Assembly (NCBI RefSeq): GCF_003385235.1
Contig: NZ_PQIA01000009.1
Coordinates: 48,997 to 112,996, forward strand
DNA from: Amycolatopsis circi
GTDB taxonomy: Bacteria > Actinomycetota > Actinomycetes > Mycobacteriales > Pseudonocardiaceae
DNA length: 64,000 nucleotides
Direction: 5' to 3'
In this document: in pieces, positions 45,418 to 54,100 of the stretch
How positions within the stretch are numbered: the first letter of the stretch is position 1
Layout: each line of letters opens with the position of its first letter
Program-made: the position numbers and the translations under genes
The notes under the pieces: generated by a model
What the model saw: only the letters and a program-made list of their open reading frames with translations
The model's database searches: none
Told to the model about the DNA's origin: nothing

Positions 45418-46773
45418 TCAGAGGCGGATAGATTTCTTGTTCATGAACTCCTCGATCCCCGAAGGCCCCAACTCCCGCCCCATCCCCGACCGCTTGATCC
45501 CGCCGAACGGCAAATCCGCCTGCGATCCACCGGATTTGTTGAAATACACCATTCCCGCCTCCAGCCGATCCGCGGCGCGGCGCAAACGCGCCGGGTCCGT
45601 GCCGAACACAGCCGCGCCCAAACCAAACGGCGAGTCATTCGCGATCTCGATAGCATGATCATCCGAATCCGCCCGGAACAAGATCGCCACCGGCCCGAAG
45701 ATCTCCTCCCGGTAAGCGTCCATCTCCGGAGTGACATCAGTCAGCACAGTCGCCTCCAGATACGCACCCTCACCACGACGGCCACCGGTACGCAAAGTCG
45801 CCCCCTGCTCCACCGCGCGAGCCACCTGCCCAGCGACCTCGTCAGCAGCGGCGACGGAAGCCAGCGGAGGCAGCTTCGTAGCCGGGTCAGCCGGATCCCC
45901 CGGGACGTAATAGTCGGCGACCCGCTTGGTGAAACGGTCCGCGAATTCCTCATAAAGCTCATACTGGACAATAATCCGCTTAGGTGCATTACAGGATTGC
46001 CCACAGTTACGCATCCGCGCGGTCGCGACAGCCTGCACCGTTTCGTCCAGATCCGCGGTGTCGAGAACCAGCAACGGATCCGCGCCGCCCAGTTCCAGTA
46101 CGCATCGTTTCAGATTCCGGCCTGCTTCGGCTGCCACGGAGATACCGGCCTGTTCGCTGCCGGTCAGGGAAACGCCTTGAATGCGCGGGTCGGCGAGAAT
46201 CGACGGGACCTGGCGGCTCGAAGCGAAGACGTTTACGTAAGCATCGTCCGGTACGCCTGCTTCGTGCAGAATTTCCTCGATCGCCAGCGCTGAACGCGGG
46301 CAGATCGACGCGTGCTTGAGCAGGATTGTATTGCCCAGCACCAGATTCGGCGCGACGAACCGGGCCACCTGGTAGCACGGGAAATTCCACGGCATCACGC
46401 CGAGCAGCGCGCCGATCGGTTCCTTGCGGATGACCGCGGATCCGCCGCGAATCGCGAGGGGCTGGTCGGCGATCAGGTCCGGCCCGCGCTCCGCGTAGTA
46501 GCGGAAGATGTCCACGACGATCCCGACCTCGCCGCGGCCTTCGTTGATTCGCTTGCCCATCTCCAAGGTCATGATGGCGGCCAACTCGTCGGCACGCCGC
46601 TCGAACAGGTCTGCGGCGCGTGCGACGATCGCTGCTCGTTCCGCTACCGGACGGTCCCGCCAGCTGCGATATCCGTTGCCGACGCGCTCGATCGCCGCGC
46701 GAACCTCCTCGTCGGTCGCGTTCTCGATTTCCTCGATCAGCTGGCCCGTGGCCGGGTCGGTCACCGTGTACAT
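45418..46773 (-). CDS. Aldehyde dehydrogenase (succinate-semialdehyde dehydrogenase-like); element integration target
   Basis: 451 residues. NAD-binding TGSEQAGISVAAEAG (~205), general base Glu in LELGGADPLL (~232) and catalytic Cys in RNCGQSCNAPKRI (~266) are all present, as is MPWNFPCYQVARF (~130) and EEIFGPVAILF (~365). It is of the short NAD(P)-dependent succinate-semialdehyde type. The last nine codons (FMNKKSIRL) and the stop come from the integrated element, which preserves the gene; the original end is at 34506-34535. Upstream (46774-47011) is a divergent promoter region with the LPMO gene. Confidence 0.95.
   Translation of the reverse strand: MYTVTDPATGQLIEEIENATDEEVRAAIERVGNGYRSWRDRPVAERAAIVARAADLFERRADELAAIMTLEMGKRINEGRGEVGIVVDIFRYYAERGPDLIADQPLAIRGGSAVIRKEPIGALLGVMPWNFPCYQVARFVAPNLVLGNTILLKHASICPRSALAIEEILHEAGVPDDAYVNVFASSRQVPSILADPRIQGVSLTGSEQAGISVAAEAGRNLKRCVLELGGADPLLVLDTADLDETVQAVATARMRNCGQSCNAPKRIIVQYELYEEFADRFTKRVADYYVPGDPADPATKLPPLASVAAADEVAGQVARAVEQGATLRTGGRRGEGAYLEATVLTDVTPEMDAYREEIFGPVAILFRADSDDHAIEIANDSPFGLGAAVFGTDPARLRRAADRLEAGMVYFNKSGGSQADLPFGGIKRSGMGRELGPSGIEEFMNKKSIRL
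45439..45449. other. attR core of the integrated element
   Basis: GTTCATGAACT, identical to 34527-34537, lies inside the last codons of the dehydrogenase, 60 bases from the integrase stop. Chromosomal dehydrogenase sequence continues to the right. Confidence 0.75.
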
Positions 46774-47011
46774 CGCGGTCTCCCTGCGGTCGGCATCCTC
46801 GCCCGCATCCTATTGCATACAGTATCCCGATGTACAGATAACGCAGAGTAGCTGATTCTTGACCGAGTGCGGGCGGCCGGGTATGGTCTAGACCACAAAT
46901 CTCCCCACCCCCACCGCCCGCGCACCACCCCACCGCGGGCTCGTCGGTCGTGCCGTGGCTCGTCCGGCCGCCCTCCGGCGCGGGAGCGGGCCCGGCTTCG
47001 AAGGAGCCACC

Positions 47012-47527
47012 ATGCCCCGCAAACGCACGATGCTCACCGCACTCGGCGGCGCGATACTCGCTCCGGTGCTGATGCTGATCGGCCCCGGCATCGCCAGCGC
47101 GCACGGCTACGTCAACTCCCCGCCGAGCAGGCAGGCGCAATGCGCCGACGGAACGGTGTCCTGCGGCGACATCAAATGGGAACCGCAGAGCGTCGAAGGG
47201 CCCAAGGGCCTGCAGAGCTGCAGCGGCGGCAACGAGCGGTTCGCCGACCTCGACGACGACAGCAAGGGCTGGAAGGTCACCCCGGTCAGCACCCAGGTCA
47301 CCTTCACCTGGGTGTTCACCGCGCGCCACCGCACCAGCGACTACGAGTACTTCATCGGCGGCACCCAGGTCGCGAGCTTCAGCGGCAACGACCAGGCCCC
47401 GCCGGAAACCGTGTCGCACCAGGTCGACCTGAGCGGCTACACCGGACAGCAGAAGGTGCTCGCGGTGTGGAACATCGCGGACACCGGCAACGCGTTCTAC
47501 GCCTGCATCGACTTGAACGTTTCCTGA
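47012..47527 (+). CDS. AA10 lytic polysaccharide monooxygenase
   Basis: 171 residues. A Sec signal peptide (~1-30, ending GIASA) is followed directly by His31 of HGYVNSPPSRQ, so the mature protein starts with the copper-binding His; the second brace His is in FTARHRTSDYEYF (His106), and the axial aromatic is in TGNAFYACIDL. Two or more disulfides are likely (Cys44/51 and Cys70/165). It is a single-domain enzyme with no carbohydrate-binding module, secreted to oxidise chitin or cellulose. AAGGAG precedes ATG 47012. Confidence 0.96.
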   Translation: MPRKRTMLTALGGAILAPVLMLIGPGIASAHGYVNSPPSRQAQCADGTVSCGDIKWEPQSVEGPKGLQSCSGGNERFADLDDDSKGWKVTPVSTQVTFTWVFTARHRTSDYEYFIGGTQVASFSGNDQAPPETVSHQVDLSGYTGQQKVLAVWNIADTGNAFYACIDLNVS

Positions 47528-47539
47528 CCGCGTGAAAAT

Positions 47540-47579
47540 GCCGGGCAGCCGGGCGGACTCTCCGCTCCGGCTGCCCGGC
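47540..47579. terminator. Bidirectional hairpin between LPMO and SnoaL genes
   Basis: GCCGGGCAGCCGG-N14-CCGGCTGCCCGGC, a perfect 13-bp stem between the two convergent stops (47527 and 47583). Confidence 0.8.
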
Positions 47580-47582
47580 GTT

Positions 47583-48380
47583 TCATCCGGCGAATGCCTC
47601 CGCGACGGCAAGGCTGTCTTCGTAAACGTGGTACCGCGTGATCAATCCGTCGCTGACGGTCAGACACACCGCGAAGCTCGTCGCGAAACGCTTGCCGGTC
47701 AGCTTGACCGTCTGGGAACTCGTCCCGACGAGCACCGCGTCCGGGCCGTCGATCAGGATCCGGTCGACCCGGATCTCGCTTTCCTCGGCAGCACAGGCAT
47801 TTCCGAGCATCCGGAAGTGGTCCGCGACGTCCGCCCGGGAGGAGCGAGGGCGAATCCAAGGCACCGTGGGATGCTCCGGTTCCGGCCAGCTCACCCGCCA
47901 GTCGACTGCTTCCGCGAAAAGCTCCGCGATCCGATCCGGGTCGCCCTGCGCGAGCCGACGCACGAATTCGTCCGCCGCAACCCGTGCGTCCGGGAACGCG
48001 GGGCGAGGCGGTTCGGCGAATTGGCAGTCGCGCCGGATGCGGCCGTCCTCGCCGAGTTCAGCCACGACAAAGCCGGTCCAGACGACCTCCCCGCCCGCTG
48101 CGGGGACCATGCACGTGCTGAACCGGACCATGCCGTGATGGCCGACCGCGTCTCCGGCGGACCGGAACACGAATCCCGCCCCGCCAACGAATTCTTCGAA
48201 AGCCTCGCGGACCCGACTCTCGAGTGCCTGATGCCCCCGATACTCCGCGGACTCGATGAACTGCACCCCGTCCTCGGCCCACAACGAGGCGATCGCCGTG
48301 CGGCGGGCGGCCGGGTCGGATTCGTTCCACACTGCGACATACCGCTCGGCGAACTTGCCAGCGTCAATCTCATGATCCAT
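47583..48380 (-). CDS. Tandem SnoaL/NTF2-like protein
   Basis: 265 residues with two NTF2-like units. Unit 1 (~1-130): FAERYVAVWNESDPAARRTA, WAEDGVQFIESAEYRGHQAL. Unit 2 (~130-265): RLAQGDPDRIAELFAEAVDW and RSSRADVADHFRMLG, ending with DGLITRYHVYEDSLAVAEAF. Each looks like a complete SnoaL-like cone, so this is a fused dimer. Function is not assignable from sequence; such proteins can be enzymes (isomerases, cyclases) or ligand binders. Confidence 0.85.
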   Translation of the reverse strand: MDHEIDAGKFAERYVAVWNESDPAARRTAIASLWAEDGVQFIESAEYRGHQALESRVREAFEEFVGGAGFVFRSAGDAVGHHGMVRFSTCMVPAAGGEVVWTGFVVAELGEDGRIRRDCQFAEPPRPAFPDARVAADEFVRRLAQGDPDRIAELFAEAVDWRVSWPEPEHPTVPWIRPRSSRADVADHFRMLGNACAAEESEIRVDRILIDGPDAVLVGTSSQTVKLTGKRFATSFAVCLTVSDGLITRYHVYEDSLAVAEAFAG

Positions 48381-48416
48381 GCCGGGACGCTAACTGCGGT
48401 CCACTGACATCTTGTG

Positions 48417-48659
48417 TCAGCGAAAGGAAGCTTCCGCGCTCTTCTTGCCGACCAGGAACCACAGCATCGGCCCGAGGAACGGCGCGCAGAACGCGAAGAT
48501 CACCCACACGAACTTCATCCCGAGACCGAGCGGACTGCCGAGCACGCTCACCAGCGCACCGATGAACAGCAAGATCGGAAACGCCACCAGCGCCACCATC
48601 CCGGCAACGGCGGCGAACTGCAGGCCTCGATGGACAGTGTCGGCCAGAACGGCGGTCAT
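48417..48659 (-). CDS. Small PLDc_N-type membrane protein
   Basis: 80 residues with two membrane helices (~15-37 and ~48-70). The second carries KFVWVIFAFCAPFLGPMLWFLVGKK, the signature of the phospholipase D-nuclease N-terminal (PLDc_N) membrane family. ATG 48657-48659. Function unknown. Confidence 0.85.
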   Translation of the reverse strand: MTAVLADTVHRGLQFAAVAGMVALVAFPILLFIGALVSVLGSPLGLGMKFVWVIFAFCAPFLGPMLWFLVGKKSAEASFR

Positions 48660-48780
48660 CGGCGGATTCCTCTCTCACAGCGGGTTGAGGCCCATTCTGC
48701 GAGCGGAACCGCCCGGCCCGGATCGGCTTGACGGCTCGATCCGGGTACCGCTTAAGTCGTACTTGCGTCCACTGTGGACG

Positions 48781-49896
48781 TCAGGCTCCGAACAGCTCGA
48801 GCAGGGCCGCCGGTGCGTCCGCGCGGAAACAGCTGTCGAGACTTTGCGCCGACTCCGCCGCCGATTTCGCGCTGCGCGGGAACAACGCGGCCTCGTACTC
48901 GGCGAGCGCGCGTTCGACGTCGTCCGGGTGCCGGGCAAGGGCGAGCCCCAGCTCAGCACCGTCGAGCATGGCGAGGTTGGCACCCTCCCCTGCGAATGGC
49001 GACATCAGGTGCGCGGCGTCGCCGACCAGCGTGACCCCGGGCACCCGCGCCCACGAATGCTCCACCGGGAGCGCGTGGATCAAGCGCGGGACCAGGTCGC
49101 CGTCCGCGTCCGCGACCAGCGCGCGGAGCTGGTCAGGCCAGCCGTCGAAGTGGCTCAGCACGGCGGCTTTGGCGGCGTCGCGGTCGGTGAAGTCGACGGA
49201 CGCGGTCCAGGTTTCCGGGACGCGCACGGCGGCGTAGACGTGCAGGCTGCCGTCCGGTTCGCGGTGCGCGAGGAAGCCTTTGTCCTCGCCGAGCGCGAAG
49301 CTCATGCCGCCGCCGAGGAGCGCTGCCGCGTCCGGGTGCCGGGTGTCGGCTTCGAGGAGGTCGATCTCGACGAAGGAGATCCCGGTGTACGCCGGTTTCT
49401 CCGGCGAGACCAGGGGACGGATCCGCGACCAGGCGCCGTCGGCTCCGACGAGCACGTCGGTGGTCAGGAACGTGCCGTCGGCGAGGGTGAGCCGATGCCG
49501 TCCGTCGGACAGCGGCTCCGCGGCGGTGACCTTCGTGCCCCAGCGGACGGTGCCTTCCGGCAGCGAGTTGAGGAGGAGGTCGCGCAGAGCCCCGCGGTCG
49601 ATCTCGGGCCGGTCGCCAGTGCCGTCGTCCGCCTCGGAGAACAGGAGGGCGGCGGTCCGGTCGTAGACGCGGGTTTCCTGGCCGCCTGAATGGACCAGGG
49701 CGCGGAATTCGGCGTGCAGGCCGGCGGCGCGGAGGGCGACCTGGCCGGAGTCGTCGTGGATGTCGAGCATGCCGCCCTGCGCGCGGGCGGACGGGGAGAC
49801 GTCGAGGTCGAGGACGGTGGCTTCGATGCCGTGGACGTGCAGGACGCGGGCGAGGCTGAGACCGCCGAGGCCGGCGCCGACGATGGTGATGGTCAT
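48781..49896 (-). CDS. TetX-like FAD-dependent monooxygenase
   Basis: 371 residues from ATG 49894-49896 (GGGAG upstream). FAD motif ITIVGAGLGGLSLARVLHVHG (~4-23), central GADGAWSRIRPLV (~155-167) and the second FAD motif TLVGDAAHLMSPFAGEGANL (~290-309) are in class A order. The pattern PFAGEGANLAMLDGAELG is that of the tetracycline destructase (TetX) group. No marker proves tetracycline as the substrate. Downstream are small membrane and SnoaL genes. Expression should be controlled by the operators at 49936-49965, but the cognate TetR is not adjacent. Confidence 0.9.
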   Translation of the reverse strand: MTITIVGAGLGGLSLARVLHVHGIEATVLDLDVSPSARAQGGMLDIHDDSGQVALRAAGLHAEFRALVHSGGQETRVYDRTAALLFSEADDGTGDRPEIDRGALRDLLLNSLPEGTVRWGTKVTAAEPLSDGRHRLTLADGTFLTTDVLVGADGAWSRIRPLVSPEKPAYTGISFVEIDLLEADTRHPDAAALLGGGMSFALGEDKGFLAHREPDGSLHVYAAVRVPETWTASVDFTDRDAAKAAVLSHFDGWPDQLRALVADADGDLVPRLIHALPVEHSWARVPGVTLVGDAAHLMSPFAGEGANLAMLDGAELGLALARHPDDVERALAEYEAALFPRSAKSAAESAQSLDSCFRADAPAALLELFGA

Positions 49897-49935
49897 GAGG
49901 TGCTCCCTTTCTTCGTGGTGGCTGCGCTTCAGACT

Positions 49936-49965
49936 AACGAACATGTTCGTTACGAACAAGTTCGT
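49936..49965. promoter_or_regulatory. Tandem TetR-type operators upstream of the TetX-like gene
   Basis: AACGAACATGTTCGTT (49936-49951) is a perfect 16-base palindrome; ACGAACAAGTTCGT (49952-49965) is a second copy with a central mismatch. They lie 40-70 bases before the start. The arrangement is typical for TetR-family repression. Confidence 0.7.
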
Positions 49966-50034
49966 TCTGGAGTGATGCCGGTCAACTGGAGGGGCGGATC
50001 TGGTTCGGCTGCGCGGGTGGCTCTTGGAGTGGCG

Positions 50035-50132
50035 GCGCTCGGCGTTGCTGGGCGATTCCAGGAGCGGGGGCGCTCGGCGACGCTGGACGGTTCCAGGAGG
50101 GGCCGCGCTCGGCGTTGCTGGGCCGAGCGCGG
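50035..50132. repeat. 35-bp tandem repeat, 3 copies
   Basis: Units start at 50035, 50070 and 50105 with GCGCTCGGCG followed by a TTGCTGGGCGATTCCAGGAG-like sequence. The third unit is truncated. Exact 35-base period. Confidence 0.75.
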
Positions 50133-50647
50133 GCGGACACGGCGAATGGACAACGATTCGCCAAGCGGGACAACCTGATCGAGGTTCAGCCGTCGTCGGC
50201 TACCCGGGCCGACCAAGCGGTCACTCGATCGGTGGCGATCCAGATCACCTTGTGGGGCCGGAACATTCGCGCGGTTCGAGCGTTGTACAGGGTGTCGGTA
50301 CGGAGGTGCCCCCGGGCCTCACCTTCTGCCTTCCAGGAATACCGGTTCGGCCGGAGCCTGGTCGTGCCACTCGCCGCGAGGCGGCCCCCGTACCGGCGCA
50401 GAACTACCCGCTCCGCGCGACTGCTCCCCCCGGCGCGGAACGGGATCCGGTGCTCCTGCTCCCGCCGGCCGGTAACCCCCAGCCGGTCCGGAGGAGAGCG
50501 GGAGCACACCCCCGGCCGCGGGAATGTTCTTGGCCCGCAATGAGTTGTATTGAATAGCGGCAACCACGATTGGCCTTGTGAACCGGATACGCCGAACTCG
50601 CCCGATACGCCGCCGAGCCTCTTCGGCGTGCCGGACGATCCGGGTAA

Positions 50648-50850
50648 GACGGTCCGTATCGAACACGCTCGGGTGCGGGACAGCCCGAACGAGACCGTCC
50701 ACACCGAACACACCGGTGTCCGGGGCAGGCCGAACGAGACAGTCCGGACCGAACAGTCCGAGGTGCGGGACCGCCGAACGAGACCGTCCGCCCCGAACAC
50801 GCCAGGGTGCGGCACAGCCCGAAAGGGACTGTCCGCGCCGAACCCGCCAG
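50648..50850. repeat. 45-bp tandem repeat, 5 copies
   Basis: Units begin at GAC-x-GTCC sites 50648, 50693, 50738, 50782 and 50827, each followed by CCGAACAC-type and GTGCGGGACAG-type blocks. Period 44-45. Read on the minus strand this gives a 15-residue repeat with recurring RTVSFGL units. Confidence 0.75.
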
Positions 50851-51071
50851 TTTTCTCCCAGCCACCCCGTCCGCTGCGGTATCTCCCCCAGTGCCCCGCG
50901 CGGACGGGGATCCCGCGCCCCCGCTCCGGCTCCCGCAAGCCGGACGCGCGGGGGCGCTCTCAGACCACCTCGCTCGCCGCGCCACCCCTCCCCCACGGTC
51001 GCGCGAGCGGGGACATGTGCCCGCCCGGCCGCCGGATCCCGACCGGACCGGCCGGGGCGGGCACTCCCCAG

Positions 51072-51145
51072 CAGCTCAGCCGCTGCAGGTCAGCTACTGC
51101 AGCTCAGTCGCTGCAGGCCAGCCGCTGCAGGTCAGTGGACGCAGG
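51072..51145. repeat. 14-bp tandem repeat, about 5 copies
   Basis: CTGCAG recurs at 51083, 51097, 51111 and 51125 (exact 14-base period) within CAGCCGCTGCAGGT-like units; a fifth, degenerate unit runs up to the stop codon of the helicase gene. Confidence 0.75.
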
Positions 51146-54100
51146 TCAGCCGATCCATTCGCGGGCGTCGCGCAGCAACCCCAGCATGCCGGAGACCAGC
51201 CGCATCTGGTCCACCGTTCTGATGTCGGCTTCGAGCAGCTTCGGGGAGCACACCAGGACCGCGACGGACTGCGCGCGCGACAGAGCGACATTCAACCGGT
51301 TGCGGGACAACAGAAAATCCAGGCCTCGCGGCAAGTCTACCGCCGACGAGGACGTCATGGTGGTCACCACAACGGGTGCTTCTTGGCCCTGGAACCGGTC
51401 CACCGTACCGACGCGGACGTCGCCGAAACCAGCGTCGGACAAGGCGCGCGTCACGACTCGCGCCTGCAGGTTATACGGTGCCACGACTAGGAAATCGGCG
51501 TCAGTGAGCGGACGGCCTTCCCACGACCGGCCGTGCAGCGACTTGATCACCGAGACCACTTCCCCGGCTTCTTCCACCGAACGCGTGGTGTTCCCGCTGT
51601 GCTCGACTGTGGCCAGATAGAGACCCGAGGGGAAACCGTCGATCGAGCGTTCCGCGGTGGGATGCGAGTGCAGCAAACCCGCGTACGACAGGTTCGACAC
51701 CGGCGCGCACACAGCGGGATGCATCCGGCGCGTCAGATCGAGGAAATATCCCAGCTCCGGCGGGATGATGTCCGCGTCGCCGATCAAGTGGCCGAGCGCG
51801 GACGCCTCCGCGCCTGCTGGGTGCGTGCCCTGCACCACCTGCGGCAACTGCTGCGGATCCCCTAGCAACACCACGTTCTTCGCGCACATCGACACCGCCA
51901 GCGCGTCCGCGAGGGCGAACTGACCGGCTTCGTCGATCACGAGAACGTCGAAGGGTTCCTCGCGCACGGCGGCATTGGCGAAGGTCCACGCCGTGCCGCC
52001 GACCAGGTGGCCGGTGTCATGCTCTTCACGCCACTGTACCAGCGCCTTGTTGTTTTTCGGTTGTTCCCAAGGCAATTCCGGGTCCGGCGTCCGCTTCGCG
52101 CGCTTGGCGCAGGCCATCTCCGGCGCGTTCTCCATGGCCGCCGAGAGCACGTTCTCGACCGCTTTGTGACTGTTCGAGGTGACGCCGACGGTCCGGCCCG
52201 AACGCACCAGATGCGCGATGAGTTTCCCGGCCAGGTAAGTCTTTCCGGCTCCGGGTGGGCCCTGGACGGCGAGCACGGAACCGTCGAGCTGGTCGACCGC
52301 GGTGATCACCGTGGCGACCAAATCTTCCCCCGGTTCGGGCAAACCGCCGCGCAACCGGGGGATACGGCGGAGCAGGTCGACGCCGGGGTGTGACGGCAGC
52401 GCGGGCAGAGTTTCGCCTACCAGCCGGGCGAGATCGGCTACCGCCTCGTCCTTCGGCGACGGACGGACCGGGCTGCCCGGCAGGACTGCTGCGGGACGGT
52501 CGTTGGACGTCTGATCTGGAGCGCTGCTCTCTTCCAGGGTTACTTCGACGGCCGTTGCGGAGACGACTTTCGCGTCGCGAGCGTCAGCGCCGTAACGCAA
52601 GCGCACGTCGTCGCCGGGTGCGAACGGGTGCGGACGGTCGGGGTCGCACCTCACGACGAGCGTGCGTTTCGCGGTGCGCAACCGGCCGGACGGCGGCACC
52701 CACTCGCCCGCGGTCACCGACAGCGGGACCGCGCAGGTCGTGTCCACTTCGAGGTCGCTGAGCGGGGCGGCCAGCTGCCGGAAGAACTCCCACCACGCCG
52801 GGTTCGTCTCGCGGCGGTGGTAACCGACGGAGGCGGCCAGCAGCGCGCGGGCGTGGTCGTCGGGAGTGAAATCGGCGGGGTCTTCGGGGAGGCCGTCCAG
52901 GAGCGGATCGACCAAAGCCGCCATCGCGGCGGCGCGTTCGGCTCGGCGCTGGGCGGCTTCTTCCTCTTCGGTGCGACGGAGCAGAGCGTCCACTTCGGAC
53001 TCAGGATCCGGCTCGGCCAGGTCGATTCCGGCTTCGGCGCGCACACGGTGGAGGAATTCGTGCAGGCGCAAGGTAGAGACGCAGTCGTACTCGTTGTAGT
53101 CCGCGATGCCGCGGAGAATTTCGTCGGCTTGCTCGGCGTTTCCTGCCGAGGAGAGCGTCAGGTAGTCCTCGTACGCCTCGATGCTCGACGCTGCCGTTTT
53201 TACGTCGCCATCGCGGGCTTCCGGCATGTACAGTGGTTCTAAATACTTGATCGAATACGACCGCTGTCCTACCCGCAAAGCCTTGCGTACCACGGCATAC
53301 AGGTCGATCATCGCGCCGCTGCGCAGCAGCTCGTCCACGGCTTCCTCGCGCGTGCCGTGCACGGCAGCCAGCCGCTTGATCGCCGTGACCTCGTACGGCG
53401 CGTAGTGGTAGACGTGCGCGTCGGGGTGTTCCGCGAGCCGTGCGGTGGCGAAGTCGATGAACTCCTCGAACGCTCGTTTCTCCTGCGCGCGCGAGTGTGC
53501 CCAGAACGGGGTGAAGCGCTGGTCCGGGGTTACTGCGCCGAAGAGGTACTCCAGGCCGGTGCCAGCCAATGCGTACGGGTCGCCTTCCATGTCGAAGAAG
53601 ACGTCGCCGGGGCTGGCTTCGGGCAGTGCGGCGAGCGCGTCCGGGGCGATGATTTCGTAGGCCAGCTCACCGGTTTCGTCCTGCCGGACCTGGATCGCGG
53701 CCTGCGCGCGCAACGAGGCGAACGTGCCCTCGGACATGTCGCGCGGACGGTCGGCGGGATCGGCGCCGGCGAGCGCGTCGATGGTGCCGAGCCCGGCGGT
53801 CGCCAGCTTGCGCCGCTGCTCGCTGCGCATCCCGGCGACCAGCGACAGGTCCCGGTCGGCCTCGCGCGCGGACGAACAGTGGTCGGCGAACGCGCATCCG
53901 GTGCACGCCGGACGCTCGTCGGCCCAGATCCGGTCCGGCAACTGGGGCGGACGGTCCTGCAACCGGTCGCGGAGCCGGTCCACGAGCGGGAGGAAGTCGT
54001 CGACGCGGAGACTGCGCGTGCTGCCGTCGCCGAGCAGCAGGTGCATCTCCGGGCCGGCGGGCCAGCCGCCTCGGCGCAGCGCGTCGGCATACGCGGTGAG

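Larger units (their letters stand above)
34527..45449. mobile_element. Actinomycete integrative and conjugative element (AICE), ~10.9 kb
   Basis: Between two GTTCATGAACT copies lie, in AICE order, XRE regulators, small ORFs, an FtsK-like transfer ATPase, a RepSA-like rolling-circle initiator, an excisionase and a tyrosine integrase next to the right end, as in pSAM2. The integration target is the 3' end of an aldehyde dehydrogenase gene, restored by codons the element brings. The left 3 kb carry cargo: an AT-rich OLD nuclease gene. A Nudix/XRE pair follows it. All genes look intact. Confidence 0.88.
49970..51145. other. 1.2-kb gene-free region with three minisatellites
   Basis: No conserved gene is seen on either strand. 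Long open frames run through the repeats because their units are near multiples of 3, giving repetitive peptides. Three separate tandem arrays (listed individually) make up much of the region. Confidence 0.6.

Noticed and set aside
45380..45450. tRNA gene as AICE attachment site
   Set aside because: No cloverleaf can be formed at either end; the duplicated sequence is the end of a dehydrogenase gene.
50648..50850. CRISPR array
   Set aside because: Repeats are contiguous 45-base units that change gradually, with no unique spacers, and no cas genes are near.
50186..50938. 250-codon minus-strand frame through the 45-base array
   Set aside because: Its sequence is a by-product of repeat units close to a multiple of three; no known domain and no ribosome binding site.
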